From the NCBI GenBank assembly GCA_019637555.1, contig JAHBVK010000008.1, forward strand, positions 62,001-126,000: DNA of 64,000 nucleotides. The letters are read 5' to 3'. This stretch comes from Anaerolineae bacterium. Its GTDB lineage: Bacteria; Chloroflexota; Anaerolineae; Aggregatilineales; UBA2796. A model generated the notes under the pieces. That model was not told the DNA's origin, searched no databases, and was given only the letters and a program-made list of their open reading frames with translations. Both the position numbers and the translations under genes were made by a program. Of the stretch, positions 1 to 8,522 are shown one piece after another. Position 1 is the first letter of the stretch. Each line of letters opens with the position of its first letter.

Positions 1-2788
1 CATTGTTGAAGTCTACGCTGCCGACCATTGCCAGTATCCCGCCAGTACGCGGATCGATAACCACGACTGCCGCGTTGCCGACGTTCTGACCTCTCAGCGC
101 ATTGACCTGATTACGAGCCGCCAACTCCGCTGCATCCTGAATGCGCGGATCGATGGTGGTGTAGACGCTGAAGCCGCCGTTGTACAGTGCATCCTGACCG
201 TACTGATCTTCGAGAATTTGCTTGACATAGTTGACAAAGTGCGGATAGGTGACCTGCTGCGCAGTGGGCTTGAATTGCACCATTGACGCCGTTAACGTTG
301 ACAATTCAACTAAGGTTTGCCCACTATCTACATCAGACTTGGGATCGGCGGTCGGATTACCTTTGGTGACGCAAATTGGCTGCGGCAGATGCTCGGTTTG
401 CAGACACCCCAAGTTTACCATCAAGCCAAGCACTACTTTAGTGCGCGCTATTGCGGAGACACCACCATCAAGGGCAGGATCGTAACCTGCTGGCGACTGG
501 ATCAAGCCAGCGAGGAAAGCCGATTCGACCATCGTCAAGTCTTTGGCGGATTTCTTGAAGTAGGTCTGTGCTGCCGCTTCGACACCATAAGCGAGATTGC
601 CAAAATAAGCAGTATTGTTTAGGTAGAATTCGAGGATCTGGCTCTTGGTGTAGCGACGCGCCACTTCGGAAGCAACCAGAATCTCAGTGATCTTACGTCC
701 TGCGCTGATGTCATTCGCCGCACCGGGATCGAGCACTTTGGCGCGGGTGAGCTGCTGAGTGAGCGTACTAGCGCCCGATACGCTACCACCTGCCCGCAGA
801 TTTTGCAGAATAGCGCGGATGATCGCTACCACGTCAAAGCCGGGATCGCTGTAGAAACGCTCATTTTCCGTCGCTACGACTGCATGGATCAAATATGGGC
901 TGATGTCTGCCAGCGGCACGACAGTACGCGCACCAAGATTCGGATCATTTAACTGGTAAATCATGCGCCCGCTGGAGTCATAGAACTTGACCGACTGCGT
1001 TTCCGCTGCGATGTTCGACGCCAGTGCATCAATTCGCCCACTGTACTGGTTGATTGTGGTGGTATAGAACAGCACCGAACCAATCGTGCCGAGGACAGCC
1101 AGCGCAAGGAACAGAAAAACGCCGGCTACGGCGATCTGGATCAAGCACCCGACGCGCCGCTGTCTATCGTTGATCCAGCTTTGCGGACGCGGACCATAAT
1201 CTGGCTGGATCGATTTTGGTTTCTCCGGAACAACACCCTGCGTTAGTCCGCTAGCGCTGCCCGGTGCGGGCACGCTCACTGCCGAAGGGCTGATGGCGGC
1301 AGCAGGCTGTGTTACTTGCGAACCAAGCGCCGCACTAGGTACTGTTGCGCCTGCGTTGAACGCTGCCGATGTACTGGTCGCTTTCTTTTCCGCTGCCAGA
1401 CGCGCGTTCAAGTTAGTCATATCGCGCACTTTGAGCGTGTTATCCAGTTTCGGCGCTGCCCGTCCTACAATCGTAGCGCCGGGGTCTTCCACTGGTACGC
1501 GCTGCGGTAATGGCATCCCATATTCATCTACGGGAATATCAACTTTCTGGCTTGGGGTGGCTGCGCGAGCGGCTGAAGTTGAGGAAACTGCCGACGACGC
1601 TGCTGACGCGCCTGTTGCAGCAATTCCTGCCGGTGGCGTTCCAGTGGCGCTGTACCCCGGTGGTATTGCCGGATTCCAGTTGCGTCCATCGTACTGATAC
1701 CAGCGATCCGACTCCAAGCCGATCATCCACCAATAACCCTGCTCGTCGAGGATCATCAGCTTGCGGAGTTCTGCCTGTAATTGGTCGCGCGTCATCAAAC
1801 CTGACGTGTAACGTCGGCGCAGTCCTTGCACCGATTTTTCCACGTCGATGAATTTCTGTGTCAACGCTTGATTAGCGGCTGGTTGTGCAAGTTCTGCTGC
1901 CAGTTGATCGCCCGATACACCCGTGTTGCCCGTATTGCCTGTACTGGCGGGCGATACCGCTGCCGAGGCACTTGTCGCTGCTGGGGTCGGCGTCACTTCA
2001 ACGACAGGAGATACTGCCGCCGCACTCGTTGATTGAGGCACAGGTGTGGGCGTTTGGCTGCTAGTGCCCGGCGCAATAGGGGCATCTGTTTGTGTTACCA
2101 CACCCGCTGATGGTTCGCGGACGGGCAGCGCCGCTGCCGCTGGCGGATCTTTTTGTGTGCTTTGAGATGGCTGCACAAAACCCACTCCCGGCACATAGTT
2201 GGAATAATCTACTTCCGTTGAGAGCGCCGCGCCCTCTGGCAAGTTTTCTTTAGGAACTGCCGCTGCTGAGGTTGTGGAAGGCTGCGCCGTCGTCTCGATC
2301 ACCGGCTTGGTTTCTGATTCCGGTTGCGACGGCGTTGGCAATTGTGACTGTGGTTGGGAGGGCTGCGCTTCTTCGTTCACTTTGATTTCTCTGGCTTCTG
2401 CTTCGGCTTGTACTGGTGCTGGTTGTGCTTCCGCAATATCAGGTTGTTCATCGGTGAGCGTTGCATAAGGATACGGCTCGTCTATTATTTCTGAGGCTTG
2501 CGTCGCCTCTGCTGGCGTCTCCGCCAGAGCCTCTACGGGAACTGTCACTTCCTGCTGCACGGGCGTTTCTTGGGCGATGGGCGGGGACGTTGTTTGTCGT
2601 TCCTGACGATCTGGCGGTAAGCGCCACATGCCGGACTGCTGCGCCGCTTCGCTAGCGGGCAACGGTACATCGATGCCGGAATTAGCATCGGATGCCGATC
2701 TTCCAGTCACAGCACCTTCGGGGGCGTACCAACCGCCTTCTTGGGGTTTCTTTTCGGGTTGCTGTGAATCATCAGGTCGGTCTGACAT
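1..2788 (-). CDS. Bifunctional penicillin-binding protein 1A, partial (C-terminus beyond window)
   Basis: Class A PBP that polymerises and cross-links peptidoglycan outside the membrane. The frame is open from the ATG at 2788 to the window edge (about 929 residues seen). Residues 1-540 are Pro/Ala/Thr/Ser/Gln-rich, with an embedded aromatic segment at about 335-372 containing GYWWMIG and WYQYDG. One membrane helix follows at about 549-574. The GT51 domain shows the catalytic-Glu motif ATENERFYSDPGFD near 640 and ARRYTKSQILEFYLN near 715-730. The window ends just inside the transpeptidase domain (VVVIDPRTGGILAMVGSVDF). A second ATG lies directly upstream, but GAGGTG is better spaced for 2788. 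Such a long cytoplasmic extension is unusual; typical PBP1A has a short one. A second class A PBP is at 20750-23758. Confidence 0.93.
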   Translation of the reverse strand, partial: MSDRPDDSQQPEKKPQEGGWYAPEGAVTGRSASDANSGIDVPLPASEAAQQSGMWRLPPDRQERQTTSPPIAQETPVQQEVTVPVEALAETPAEATQASEIIDEPYPYATLTDEQPDIAEAQPAPVQAEAEAREIKVNEEAQPSQPQSQLPTPSQPESETKPVIETTAQPSTTSAAAVPKENLPEGAALSTEVDYSNYVPGVGFVQPSQSTQKDPPAAAALPVREPSAGVVTQTDAPIAPGTSSQTPTPVPQSTSAAAVSPVVEVTPTPAATSASAAVSPASTGNTGNTGVSGDQLAAELAQPAANQALTQKFIDVEKSVQGLRRRYTSGLMTRDQLQAELRKLMILDEQGYWWMIGLESDRWYQYDGRNWNPAIPPGYSATGTPPAGIAATGASAASSAVSSTSAARAATPSQKVDIPVDEYGMPLPQRVPVEDPGATIVGRAAPKLDNTLKVRDMTNLNARLAAEKKATSTSAAFNAGATVPSAALGSQVTQPAAAISPSAVSVPAPGSASGLTQGVVPEKPKSIQPDYGPRPQSWINDRQRRVGCLIQIAVAGVFLFLALAVLGTIGSVLFYTTTINQYSGRIDALASNIAAETQSVKFYDSSGRMIYQLNDPNLGARTVVPLADISPYLIHAVVATENERFYSDPGFDVVAIIRAILQNLRAGGSVSGASTLTQQLTRAKVLDPGAANDISAGRKITEILVASEVARRYTKSQILEFYLNNTAYFGNLAYGVEAAAQTYFKKSAKDLTMVESAFLAGLIQSPAGYDPALDGGVSAIARTKVVLGLMVNLGCLQTEHLPQPICVTKGNPTADPKSDVDSGQTLVELSTLTASMVQFKPTAQQVTYPHFVNYVKQILEDQYGQDALYNGGFSVYTTIDPRIQDAAELAARNQVNALRGQNVGNAAVVVIDPRTGGILAMVGSVDFNN

Positions 2789-2818
2789 CATCTCACCTCA
2801 AGAAAGCAATACCCAAAC

Positions 2819-2844
2819 GGAAGCACTCAGAGTGAAGTGCTTCC
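2819..2844 (-). terminator. Hairpin between the SRAP gene and the PBP gene
   Basis: A perfect 9-bp stem (GGAAGCACT / AGTGCTTCC) with an 8-nt loop lies after the SRAP gene and just before the PBP ribosome-binding site. No strong T-run follows on the minus strand, so termination is only possible. It could also be a leader structure of the PBP gene. Confidence 0.4.
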
Positions 2845-2921
2845 GCGACTTGAGGGTGATTATACACATTATGCGAAAACTGCGTAGCAATCCCCGAATC
2901 GAAGCCTGATCACAAATTCCC

Positions 2922-3605
2922 TCAGCTTGCTGGACGGATCAAATCGGCATCGTCGGTGGTAGCGACGTTGACTCGACGCGACACCGGATAGGTTTTCATC
3001 TGCCCGGCAGGATATGGGCGCAGTAGATCAGTCCATACGTCCATGCCTGACTCGTCATTCAGCCAGCGGCTCTCATCTTCAGGACGCAAGATCACTGGCA
3101 TCCGGTCATGGATCGGCTTGACCAGATCGTTAGCGGAAGTAGTGATGATGGTGAAGCTGCGAATTACATCATTCTCATCTTCGGGGTTATGCCATGTCTC
3201 CCACAGTCCCGCAAAGGCGAAAGGCTCACCCGATTCTAACATGATGCGCATGGGGATTTTGCCGTCATCATCAGTCTTTTGCCATTCGTAGAAGCTATCT
3301 GCCAGCACCAGACAGCGTCGCCGCTGCAGGGCGTTGCGATAGGCGGGCTTGTCCGTCAGCGTCTCGGCGCGGGCGTTGATCATGCTGTACTTGTTGTCGA
3401 GGGTTTTCGTCCAACTCGGGATCAAACCCCAACGCAGCATTTCAATACGCCGTTCGCCATCTTTCTTGGTGCGTAATACTGGCAAATGTTGAGTAGGCGC
3501 GGCGTTATAGCGCGGGTTATACAGTTCTTCAGCGGGAGGTAAGGTGGCATCGAATCGCTGCGCTAAGGTTTCGGGGTCAACTGTCACCGTGTAGCGTCCA
3601 CACAT
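2922..3605 (-). CDS. SRAP domain protein (YedK/HMCES family)
   Basis: Shields abasic sites in single-stranded DNA by forming a covalent thiazolidine link through Cys2 after removal of Met1. The protein starts MCGRYT, which places the required Cys at position 2 and fixes the start. Other family residues are visible: N34 in YNAAPTQ, E107 in SFYEW and H166 in IHDRMPVIL. Length 227 aa is typical. It stands alone between a PBP gene and the DUF4062-FGE gene, both on the same strand. All catalytic residues are present, so I expect it to be active. Confidence 0.95.
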   Translation of the reverse strand: MCGRYTVTVDPETLAQRFDATLPPAEELYNPRYNAAPTQHLPVLRTKKDGERRIEMLRWGLIPSWTKTLDNKYSMINARAETLTDKPAYRNALQRRRCLVLADSFYEWQKTDDDGKIPMRIMLESGEPFAFAGLWETWHNPEDENDVIRSFTIITTSANDLVKPIHDRMPVILRPEDESRWLNDESGMDVWTDLLRPYPAGQMKTYPVSRRVNVATTDDADLIRPAS

Positions 3606-3723
3606 AGCAACCTCTCTGCATCAATACAACTAGGTTGCTAATTATACCTCAAGCTGGACACATGTTCTAGTTGTATCCGTAGTCAACGTCTCTTGAAACG
3701 ACAGATTTTTGGAAACTGCAACA

Positions 3724-3750
3724 ATGGCGGAGTGTGACTCACTCCGCCAT
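3724..3750 (-). terminator. Hairpin overlapping the stop codon of the DUF4062-FGE gene
   Basis: A perfect 11-bp inverted repeat (ATGGCGGAGTG / CACTCCGCCAT) with a 5-nt loop. The upstream arm is the last codons and TGA stop of the gene at 3739-5361. The downstream T-rich stretch is weak (TTGTTGCAGTTT). It probably ends or protects that transcript. Confidence 0.55.
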
Positions 3751-5361
3751 CACAACGCGGAAGCCGATAATGTTACGCCGTCGCGTGGGAGTATCACCGC
3801 CACGATAGAGATTATTGGTTTTCAGCTTACCTGTGATCCAGCCGCCACCGCGCAGCACGCGATGGAAAGTTCCTTCAAGTCCAGCACTATTGGGATCACT
3901 ATCAGCGTTCAGACACCACTCCCAGACATTGCCGATCATGTCCTGTATGCCGCAAGCTGCAGCACCTAACGGATACAAACCAACTGCCATCGTCTGACCG
4001 ATGCCCGACTCTTCCATATTGGCGTTCGCGGGATTCCACTTTTCGCCCCAAGGATAGAGATTGCTATCGTTCCCGCCACTGCCTGCAAGCTGCCACTCTT
4101 GTTCGTAAGGCAGCCGAATCTCAGCACCAAGCCGCGCGCTCAACCATTTGCAGAAGGCGACAGCATCGTACCACGAGACGTTATCGGCAGGACGATTGTT
4201 GACTGGAAAGGCTTGCTTGCCCGCTTCCAACTGCCGATTGCCTAGCCCGAACCACCAGCGATTGTCACGGAATCCGTCCGGCGCATCCAAGAAGGCGCGA
4301 TATTGCTTGTACGTGATCGGGTACTGCGCCATGCGGAAACGCGGAACTTCGAAGCGCTGCTCTTTGTTGGGATTCAAGCCGTTGACGCCGTACTTTATAG
4401 TTACTACGCCTGCTGGTACATCGCACCACGACAGCTCGGGCAACCCATCTTCACGCACGCCAACGCCCGGACGCGGATCGTCAATTGCCGCCAAGCGATC
4501 ACCGATCACAGCACGGCGCAAATGCTTGGTCGTCGGTTTGGCGATCTCGGCATTAAGTCGGTCAACTTCCGGTGTGATGAAAGCCGTCGTTGCTTCGTCA
4601 AGTTCCGGTTTCAGCCGTTTGATGATGGAATAGATAGGCTTGAGTCGCTCGTGGGGCCATAGGAAGGCATCGCTGCGGTTATTCTTTTCCCAATCCTGCG
4701 CCGCTAGACGCACCTGCGTCAGGAATCGCTGGTCTTCACCAGCGCCGGTATCCAGATTGAACTGCCGCTGAATCAGCGTTTTGAGATGAAGTTCTAGTAA
4801 CTCTGAAAATTCGACTGGCTTTTCGTACTGGTGGTAGCCCTGCCGGATCGAGCCGTCGGGATTGTAGAAGCGGCTGAAAAAATCTTCGACGCGCTCCCAC
4901 TGCTCGATTTTATGTCCACGCAGCGGATCGCGCAGACTGATCACGGGTTCTTCGGTACGGCGATAGACCAAAACGCTGGGCTTGCCGCTGTTTTGTTTAG
5001 CAGCATTTACCGCTTCCTCGTATTCCCATTCCGTGCCGGAGAGATAGCGCGATCCATCTTGTTTGGCGTATTCCGGTGGCAGCGGTGTACCCATCCGCGA
5101 CCAGAAAATCACGATCACAATATCGCATTGGGAGGGCTTCGCCAATCCCTGATTGATTGCTTCCTGCGGTGTTACATTGGCGACCAACGGCACACTCGCG
5201 CCTTTGCGATCCCACGCTACCGCTTCTAGAGTTACCTGTCCGCGTAGCAGCGGATCGAAGCAGAGTTCCTCGATCACTTTAATCGCTGCCGTGCGCTCTT
5301 CGCCTACATCGCCGGGAGAGGAGAGGAAGATGCGTAGATGTTGTGATCCCTGTTCGCTCAT
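3739..5361 (-). CDS. DUF4062 (TIR-like) and FGE/SUMF1-fold fusion protein
   Basis: 540 aa. Residues about 10-150 form a DUF4062 domain, a TIR-like Rossmann fold seen in bacterial conflict and NLR-like proteins: LRIFLSSPGDVGEER, then CDIVIVIFWSRMGTPLP. A helical linker (about 150-290) leads to an FGE-sulfatase/C-type-lectin-like domain: MAQYPITYKQYRAFLD, RLPYEQEWQLAG, YPWG, GNVWEW, RVLRGGGW, IGFRVV. The paired cysteines that formylglycine-generating enzymes use are absent from the C-terminal RGGGW region, so this domain more likely binds something than oxidises it. I chose the ATG at 5361 because GGTGGAG precedes it; an ATG nine codons upstream lacks this. No reverse transcriptase or nuclease lies beside it. 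Function is inferred, not shown. Confidence 0.85.
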   Translation of the reverse strand: MSEQGSQHLRIFLSSPGDVGEERTAAIKVIEELCFDPLLRGQVTLEAVAWDRKGASVPLVANVTPQEAINQGLAKPSQCDIVIVIFWSRMGTPLPPEYAKQDGSRYLSGTEWEYEEAVNAAKQNSGKPSVLVYRRTEEPVISLRDPLRGHKIEQWERVEDFFSRFYNPDGSIRQGYHQYEKPVEFSELLELHLKTLIQRQFNLDTGAGEDQRFLTQVRLAAQDWEKNNRSDAFLWPHERLKPIYSIIKRLKPELDEATTAFITPEVDRLNAEIAKPTTKHLRRAVIGDRLAAIDDPRPGVGVREDGLPELSWCDVPAGVVTIKYGVNGLNPNKEQRFEVPRFRMAQYPITYKQYRAFLDAPDGFRDNRWWFGLGNRQLEAGKQAFPVNNRPADNVSWYDAVAFCKWLSARLGAEIRLPYEQEWQLAGSGGNDSNLYPWGEKWNPANANMEESGIGQTMAVGLYPLGAAACGIQDMIGNVWEWCLNADSDPNSAGLEGTFHRVLRGGGWITGKLKTNNLYRGGDTPTRRRNIIGFRVVMAE

Positions 5362-5480
5362 AATTGCTCCACCGTCCAACTGGCACATGACCTATCTTGC
5401 CAGTGACGGCACAGCGAGTCAATCAGGGTTGCGTTTCAATCGCTTAACGTTAGCGAAAAATTCATGGATGTTGGATTGGC

Positions 5481-6050
5481 TCACGGCTGTTTTGGTGGCT
5501 CACCATAATAGAATGCCCCCGGAAAGTCGTCCGTGACCTGCTTACGCTTGCCACTCCACTCCTCAATATCGATGCGATAAACTGAGGTTCGCGCTAATTC
5601 CTCCGGCGCGATTGGGCGATAATCGATGCCCGACTGTAGATGCGGGAAGTACTTGTCCAGTAATATTTGCAAACCGTGAGTAGCTTCGTCCCGATCCGTG
5701 ACTACATGCGCTCGCCCGAAGATCGCCACGCCTGCATATTCTACGCTGAATTCTAGCGCTTCATCGGCAGGTAATAAGCGTCCCATTTCCGTCACGCTGA
5801 AGCAGACGCGCTCCTCAAGCTCCACATTTGCGCGTGTGCGTCCAACTTTCGCTGTATGCATATAAATGCAGTGGGCGGATTCATCGTAAACGTATAGATT
5901 GCTGTTAATGAACGGCTGCCCTTCATGCACTGTTGCTAACACACCAATCGGTGCGCGATGCAGGATCTGTTTGATGATCTCGACATCGGTCAGTTCACGA
6001 TCACTACGACGAACGGTGCTGACGGGCATCGCGGCGTAATCTCTGGGCAT
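5481..6050 (-). CDS. Pyridoxamine 5'-phosphate oxidase-fold flavin-binding protein
   Basis: 189 aa, of the PNPOx-like split-barrel family with NimA and other small FMN or F420-binding proteins. The N-terminal pattern (DVEIIKQILHRAPIGVLAT, then GQPFINSNLYVYDE, HTAKVGRTRANVE) is typical of the Pyridox_ox_2 group. No membrane segment. GAGG lies nine bases before the ATG. It stands alone. The substrate cannot be told from sequence; redox detoxification or flavin storage are possibilities. Confidence 0.85.
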   Translation of the reverse strand: MPRDYAAMPVSTVRRSDRELTDVEIIKQILHRAPIGVLATVHEGQPFINSNLYVYDESAHCIYMHTAKVGRTRANVELEERVCFSVTEMGRLLPADEALEFSVEYAGVAIFGRAHVVTDRDEATHGLQILLDKYFPHLQSGIDYRPIAPEELARTSVYRIDIEEWSGKRKQVTDDFPGAFYYGEPPKQP

Positions 6051-6140
6051 GGAGTGAGTCCTCAGTGGCAGCAGACGGATTCATGTCAGGCATTGTAGGG
6101 CAAGGCAAGCGCAGCCAACATGACCATTTAAGTCCACTTC

Positions 6141-6707
6141 TCAATCCATCATCTCATCAGGAGTGTGCCCCTCCGAGAACCCGATCCCCTCAATGAAGCC
6201 GAGCGCCTTTTCCGTGTGCGGATAGCGTGCTAGAAAATCCCAGAACGCCGCGCTGTGATCAGGATGTTTGCGGTGGCAAATTTCATGGGCGATCACGTAA
6301 TCGACCACGTACTGGGGCCAGTTCCTGATCCGTTCGCTGATGCGGATGTCGCCATCAGTAGCGCCACCAGTCGTGCAACTACCGAGTCGATTCCGCATGT
6401 TGCTGACCCAACGGATCGAATTCCACGTCAGTTCGCCATTAAAGTAACGCTGGTTGATCTCTTGTGCGCGCTGCGTCAGGTCGACATCGGTGCGCCGTGC
6501 GGATCGTTTACGCTGGCGTGCTACTCGCGGGATGATCCCTTCGATCAGCCGTTGAACATCCTTATGCGACGTGCCACGCGGGATGCGTAATTTGATGACC
6601 GTACCGTGAAGTGACCACCGCGCCATCGTCCGCAGTCGTGAATCGACGGTCACTTCAACAGTTAAAGTCTCGTCGCCCGCTTTGACTTCCAGAGAAAGAT
6701 CGGACAT
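6141..6707 (-). CDS. YgjP-like zinc metallopeptidase (DUF45/M48-type)
   Basis: 188 aa with a zinc-binding VIAHEICHRKHPDHSAAFW motif (HExxH plus downstream His), characteristic of YgjP/SprT-like gluzincins. The N-terminal half is a small beta-rich domain with many basic residues (RVARQRKRSARR). No signal peptide, so cytoplasmic. Substrate unknown; relatives are mostly uncharacterised. No clear ribosome-binding site precedes the ATG. Confidence 0.85.
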   Translation of the reverse strand: MSDLSLEVKAGDETLTVEVTVDSRLRTMARWSLHGTVIKLRIPRGTSHKDVQRLIEGIIPRVARQRKRSARRTDVDLTQRAQEINQRYFNGELTWNSIRWVSNMRNRLGSCTTGGATDGDIRISERIRNWPQYVVDYVIAHEICHRKHPDHSAAFWDFLARYPHTEKALGFIEGIGFSEGHTPDEMMD

Positions 6708-6736
6708 AGATTGATACTAAGTGACTACGCTTACAA

Positions 6737-7705
6737 TTACGCTGTTGTCTTGTGTGCTGTCGTGCTGCCCAAGATTCCCTCGATTTGCTGCAACACGCCG
6801 TCATCAAGTTTCAGATCGGCAGCTTTCACATTGTCATCGACTTGTGCTGCCTTCGTCGCGCCAATGATCGCGCTGCTGACACCCGATTGCCGCAGCACCC
6901 AAGCTAGGGCAAGCTGTGAGCGCGTCCCGCCAAGTTGATCTGCGATTAGCTTCAATGCCTTCACTTTTTCGGCATTCTCCGCATTCATAAAGCGCTCTTT
7001 CGCCCAACCTTCGCGGGCAAAACGCGAATCATCGGGTACGCCATCATCATACTTGCCCGTCAACATACCCTGTGCCAGCGGTGAGAATACCACCAAGCCC
7101 ATGCCATTCTTCTCGGTGACAGGCAGGATTTCCTGCTCCACCGTCTCGCGGTGTAGCATGGAGTACTGGGGCTGCTCCACTTTGGGCGGATACAGATTGT
7201 GGCGAGCGCAGATGTTTAACGCTTCTTGGATTTGTTCCCCACTCCATACGGAAGTGCCCCAGTACAGTACTTTGCCCTGATGGATCAGATCATCCATTGC
7301 ACGGGCAGTTTCATAGATCGGCGTCTCAGGATCGGGGCGGTGGCAGAAATAAATGTCGATGTAATCTGTACCCAACCGCTTCAAACTACCGTCGATGCTT
7401 TCCATAATGTGCTTACGCGACAAGCCGCGATCATTGACATCATCGCTCATGGGCCAGAACAACTTGGTGGCGATCACCAGTGTGTGGCGGGGGAACTGTT
7501 GCAGAACAGCACCCATCTGTTTTTCTGCTTCACCGCGCCCATAAGCGTCAGCCAGATCGAAATAATTGATACCCGCTTCGTAAGCGCGGATGACGACCTG
7601 CTTAGCGGCGTCTTGCTCAACCTTGCCCTCACCGTAATTGATCCAGCCGCCAAGTGCGATGCTGCTAACTTTCATGCCAGCGTCGCCTAATCGTCGAAAT
7701 TGCAT
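6737..7705 (-). CDS. Aldo/keto reductase
   Basis: 322 aa NAD(P)H-dependent oxidoreductase of the AKR superfamily, closest in style to YghZ and the potassium-channel beta-subunit group. The catalytic tetrad is visible: Asp and Tyr in NYFDLADAYGRGEAE, Lys in IATKLFWP and His in FCHRPDPETPIYE. The C-terminal cofactor region has SSAIIGATKAAQVDDN. ATG codons lie at 7708 and 7705; AAAGG is better spaced for 7705. Single gene upstream of the clpP terminator. Substrate unknown. Confidence 0.93.
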   Translation of the reverse strand: MQFRRLGDAGMKVSSIALGGWINYGEGKVEQDAAKQVVIRAYEAGINYFDLADAYGRGEAEKQMGAVLQQFPRHTLVIATKLFWPMSDDVNDRGLSRKHIMESIDGSLKRLGTDYIDIYFCHRPDPETPIYETARAMDDLIHQGKVLYWGTSVWSGEQIQEALNICARHNLYPPKVEQPQYSMLHRETVEQEILPVTEKNGMGLVVFSPLAQGMLTGKYDDGVPDDSRFAREGWAKERFMNAENAEKVKALKLIADQLGGTRSQLALAWVLRQSGVSSAIIGATKAAQVDDNVKAADLKLDDGVLQQIEGILGSTTAHKTTA

Positions 7706-7768
7706 CATTCAGCCTTTCTTGAACTAACTCTATTGGGGATATGGGCAGTGTGTGACTTGCTTTACTCT

Positions 7769-7807
7769 AAAAAGCATCGAGGCAAAGAATTGCTCTCTGC
7801 CTCGATG
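7769..7807 (-). terminator. Intrinsic terminator after clpP
   Basis: Perfect 10-bp stem CATCGAGGCA / TGCCTCGATG followed on the minus strand by CTTTTTAG, ten bases past the clpP stop codon. Confidence 0.85.
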
Positions 7808-7816
7808 GTTAGTTAC

Positions 7817-8428
7817 TTACGATTTACCAGCGGTTAGCGCAGCAGCGCGGTTGGGCTTGTCGAGGATTCTATCGATCAACCCGTACTCCAACGCCTTTTG
7901 TGGTGTGAAGTAGATGTCGCGGTCTGTGTCGCGCTCGATCACTTCGCGGGGCTGTCCCGTCGCTTCCACGAACACGTCTAGCAGCTTATCCTTGAGACGC
8001 TGGATTTCCTTTGCCTGAATAGCGATGTCCGAAGCCTGACCGGAACCGCCACCCAACGGCTGATGCAGGTGGATCGTGGCGTTGGGCAGCGCGTAGCGCA
8101 TCCCCTTGCGACCAGCGGCGAGGATCACCGTGCCGAAGCTGGCGGTCATGCCGACGGCGGTGGTTGCTACGGGCGCACGCAGCGCACGGATCGTGTCATA
8201 AATCGCTAGACCAGCGTAGATTTCACCACCCGGCGAGTTGATGTAAATCTGGATTTCCTTCTCAGGGTCTTCCCGATCTAGATACAGCAGTTGGGCAACG
8301 ATGGAGTTTGCTACCATCGAATTAACTTCGGTGCCGAGAAATACGATGCGTTCCTTGAGCAGCAGAGAATAAACGTCCCATGCGCGCTCATAACGTCCCG
8401 TATCTTCGATTACGGTTGGAATGAACAA
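7817..8428 (-). CDS. clpP: ATP-dependent Clp protease proteolytic subunit
   Basis: Serine peptidase (S14) that forms the tetradecameric chamber degrading proteins fed by ClpX, ClpA or ClpC. The triad is intact: S97 in GMTASFG, H122 in HLHQPLGG and D171 in ERDTDRDIYF. INSPGGEIYAGLAIYDT and the C-terminal ALEYGLID are also family hallmarks. 203 aa is normal. The active-site neighbourhood reads TASFG instead of the usual AASMG, suggesting a divergent paralogue; Chloroflexota often have more than one ClpP. No clpX is adjacent. Its own terminator follows. Confidence 0.96.
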   Translation of the reverse strand: MFIPTVIEDTGRYERAWDVYSLLLKERIVFLGTEVNSMVANSIVAQLLYLDREDPEKEIQIYINSPGGEIYAGLAIYDTIRALRAPVATTAVGMTASFGTVILAAGRKGMRYALPNATIHLHQPLGGGSGQASDIAIQAKEIQRLKDKLLDVFVEATGQPREVIERDTDRDIYFTPQKALEYGLIDRILDKPNRAAALTAGKS

Positions 8429-8522
8429 GCTTCACCTCATTTCAGCAATACGTAGCAGCAATTTTAGCGTACTTTGCTGATCCTGATCCCTTAGGACGGG
8501 AAAATTATCACATTTCTTACAC

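Noticed and set aside
1293..2909. Several plus-strand frames of 60-130 codons
   Set aside because: Complement of the low-complexity Pro/Ala/Thr region of the PBP; no ribosome-binding sites or domains.
3739..5361. Diversity-generating retroelement target
   Set aside because: The FGE/lectin-like C-terminus is the right fold, but no reverse transcriptase, template repeat or Avd gene lies in the window.
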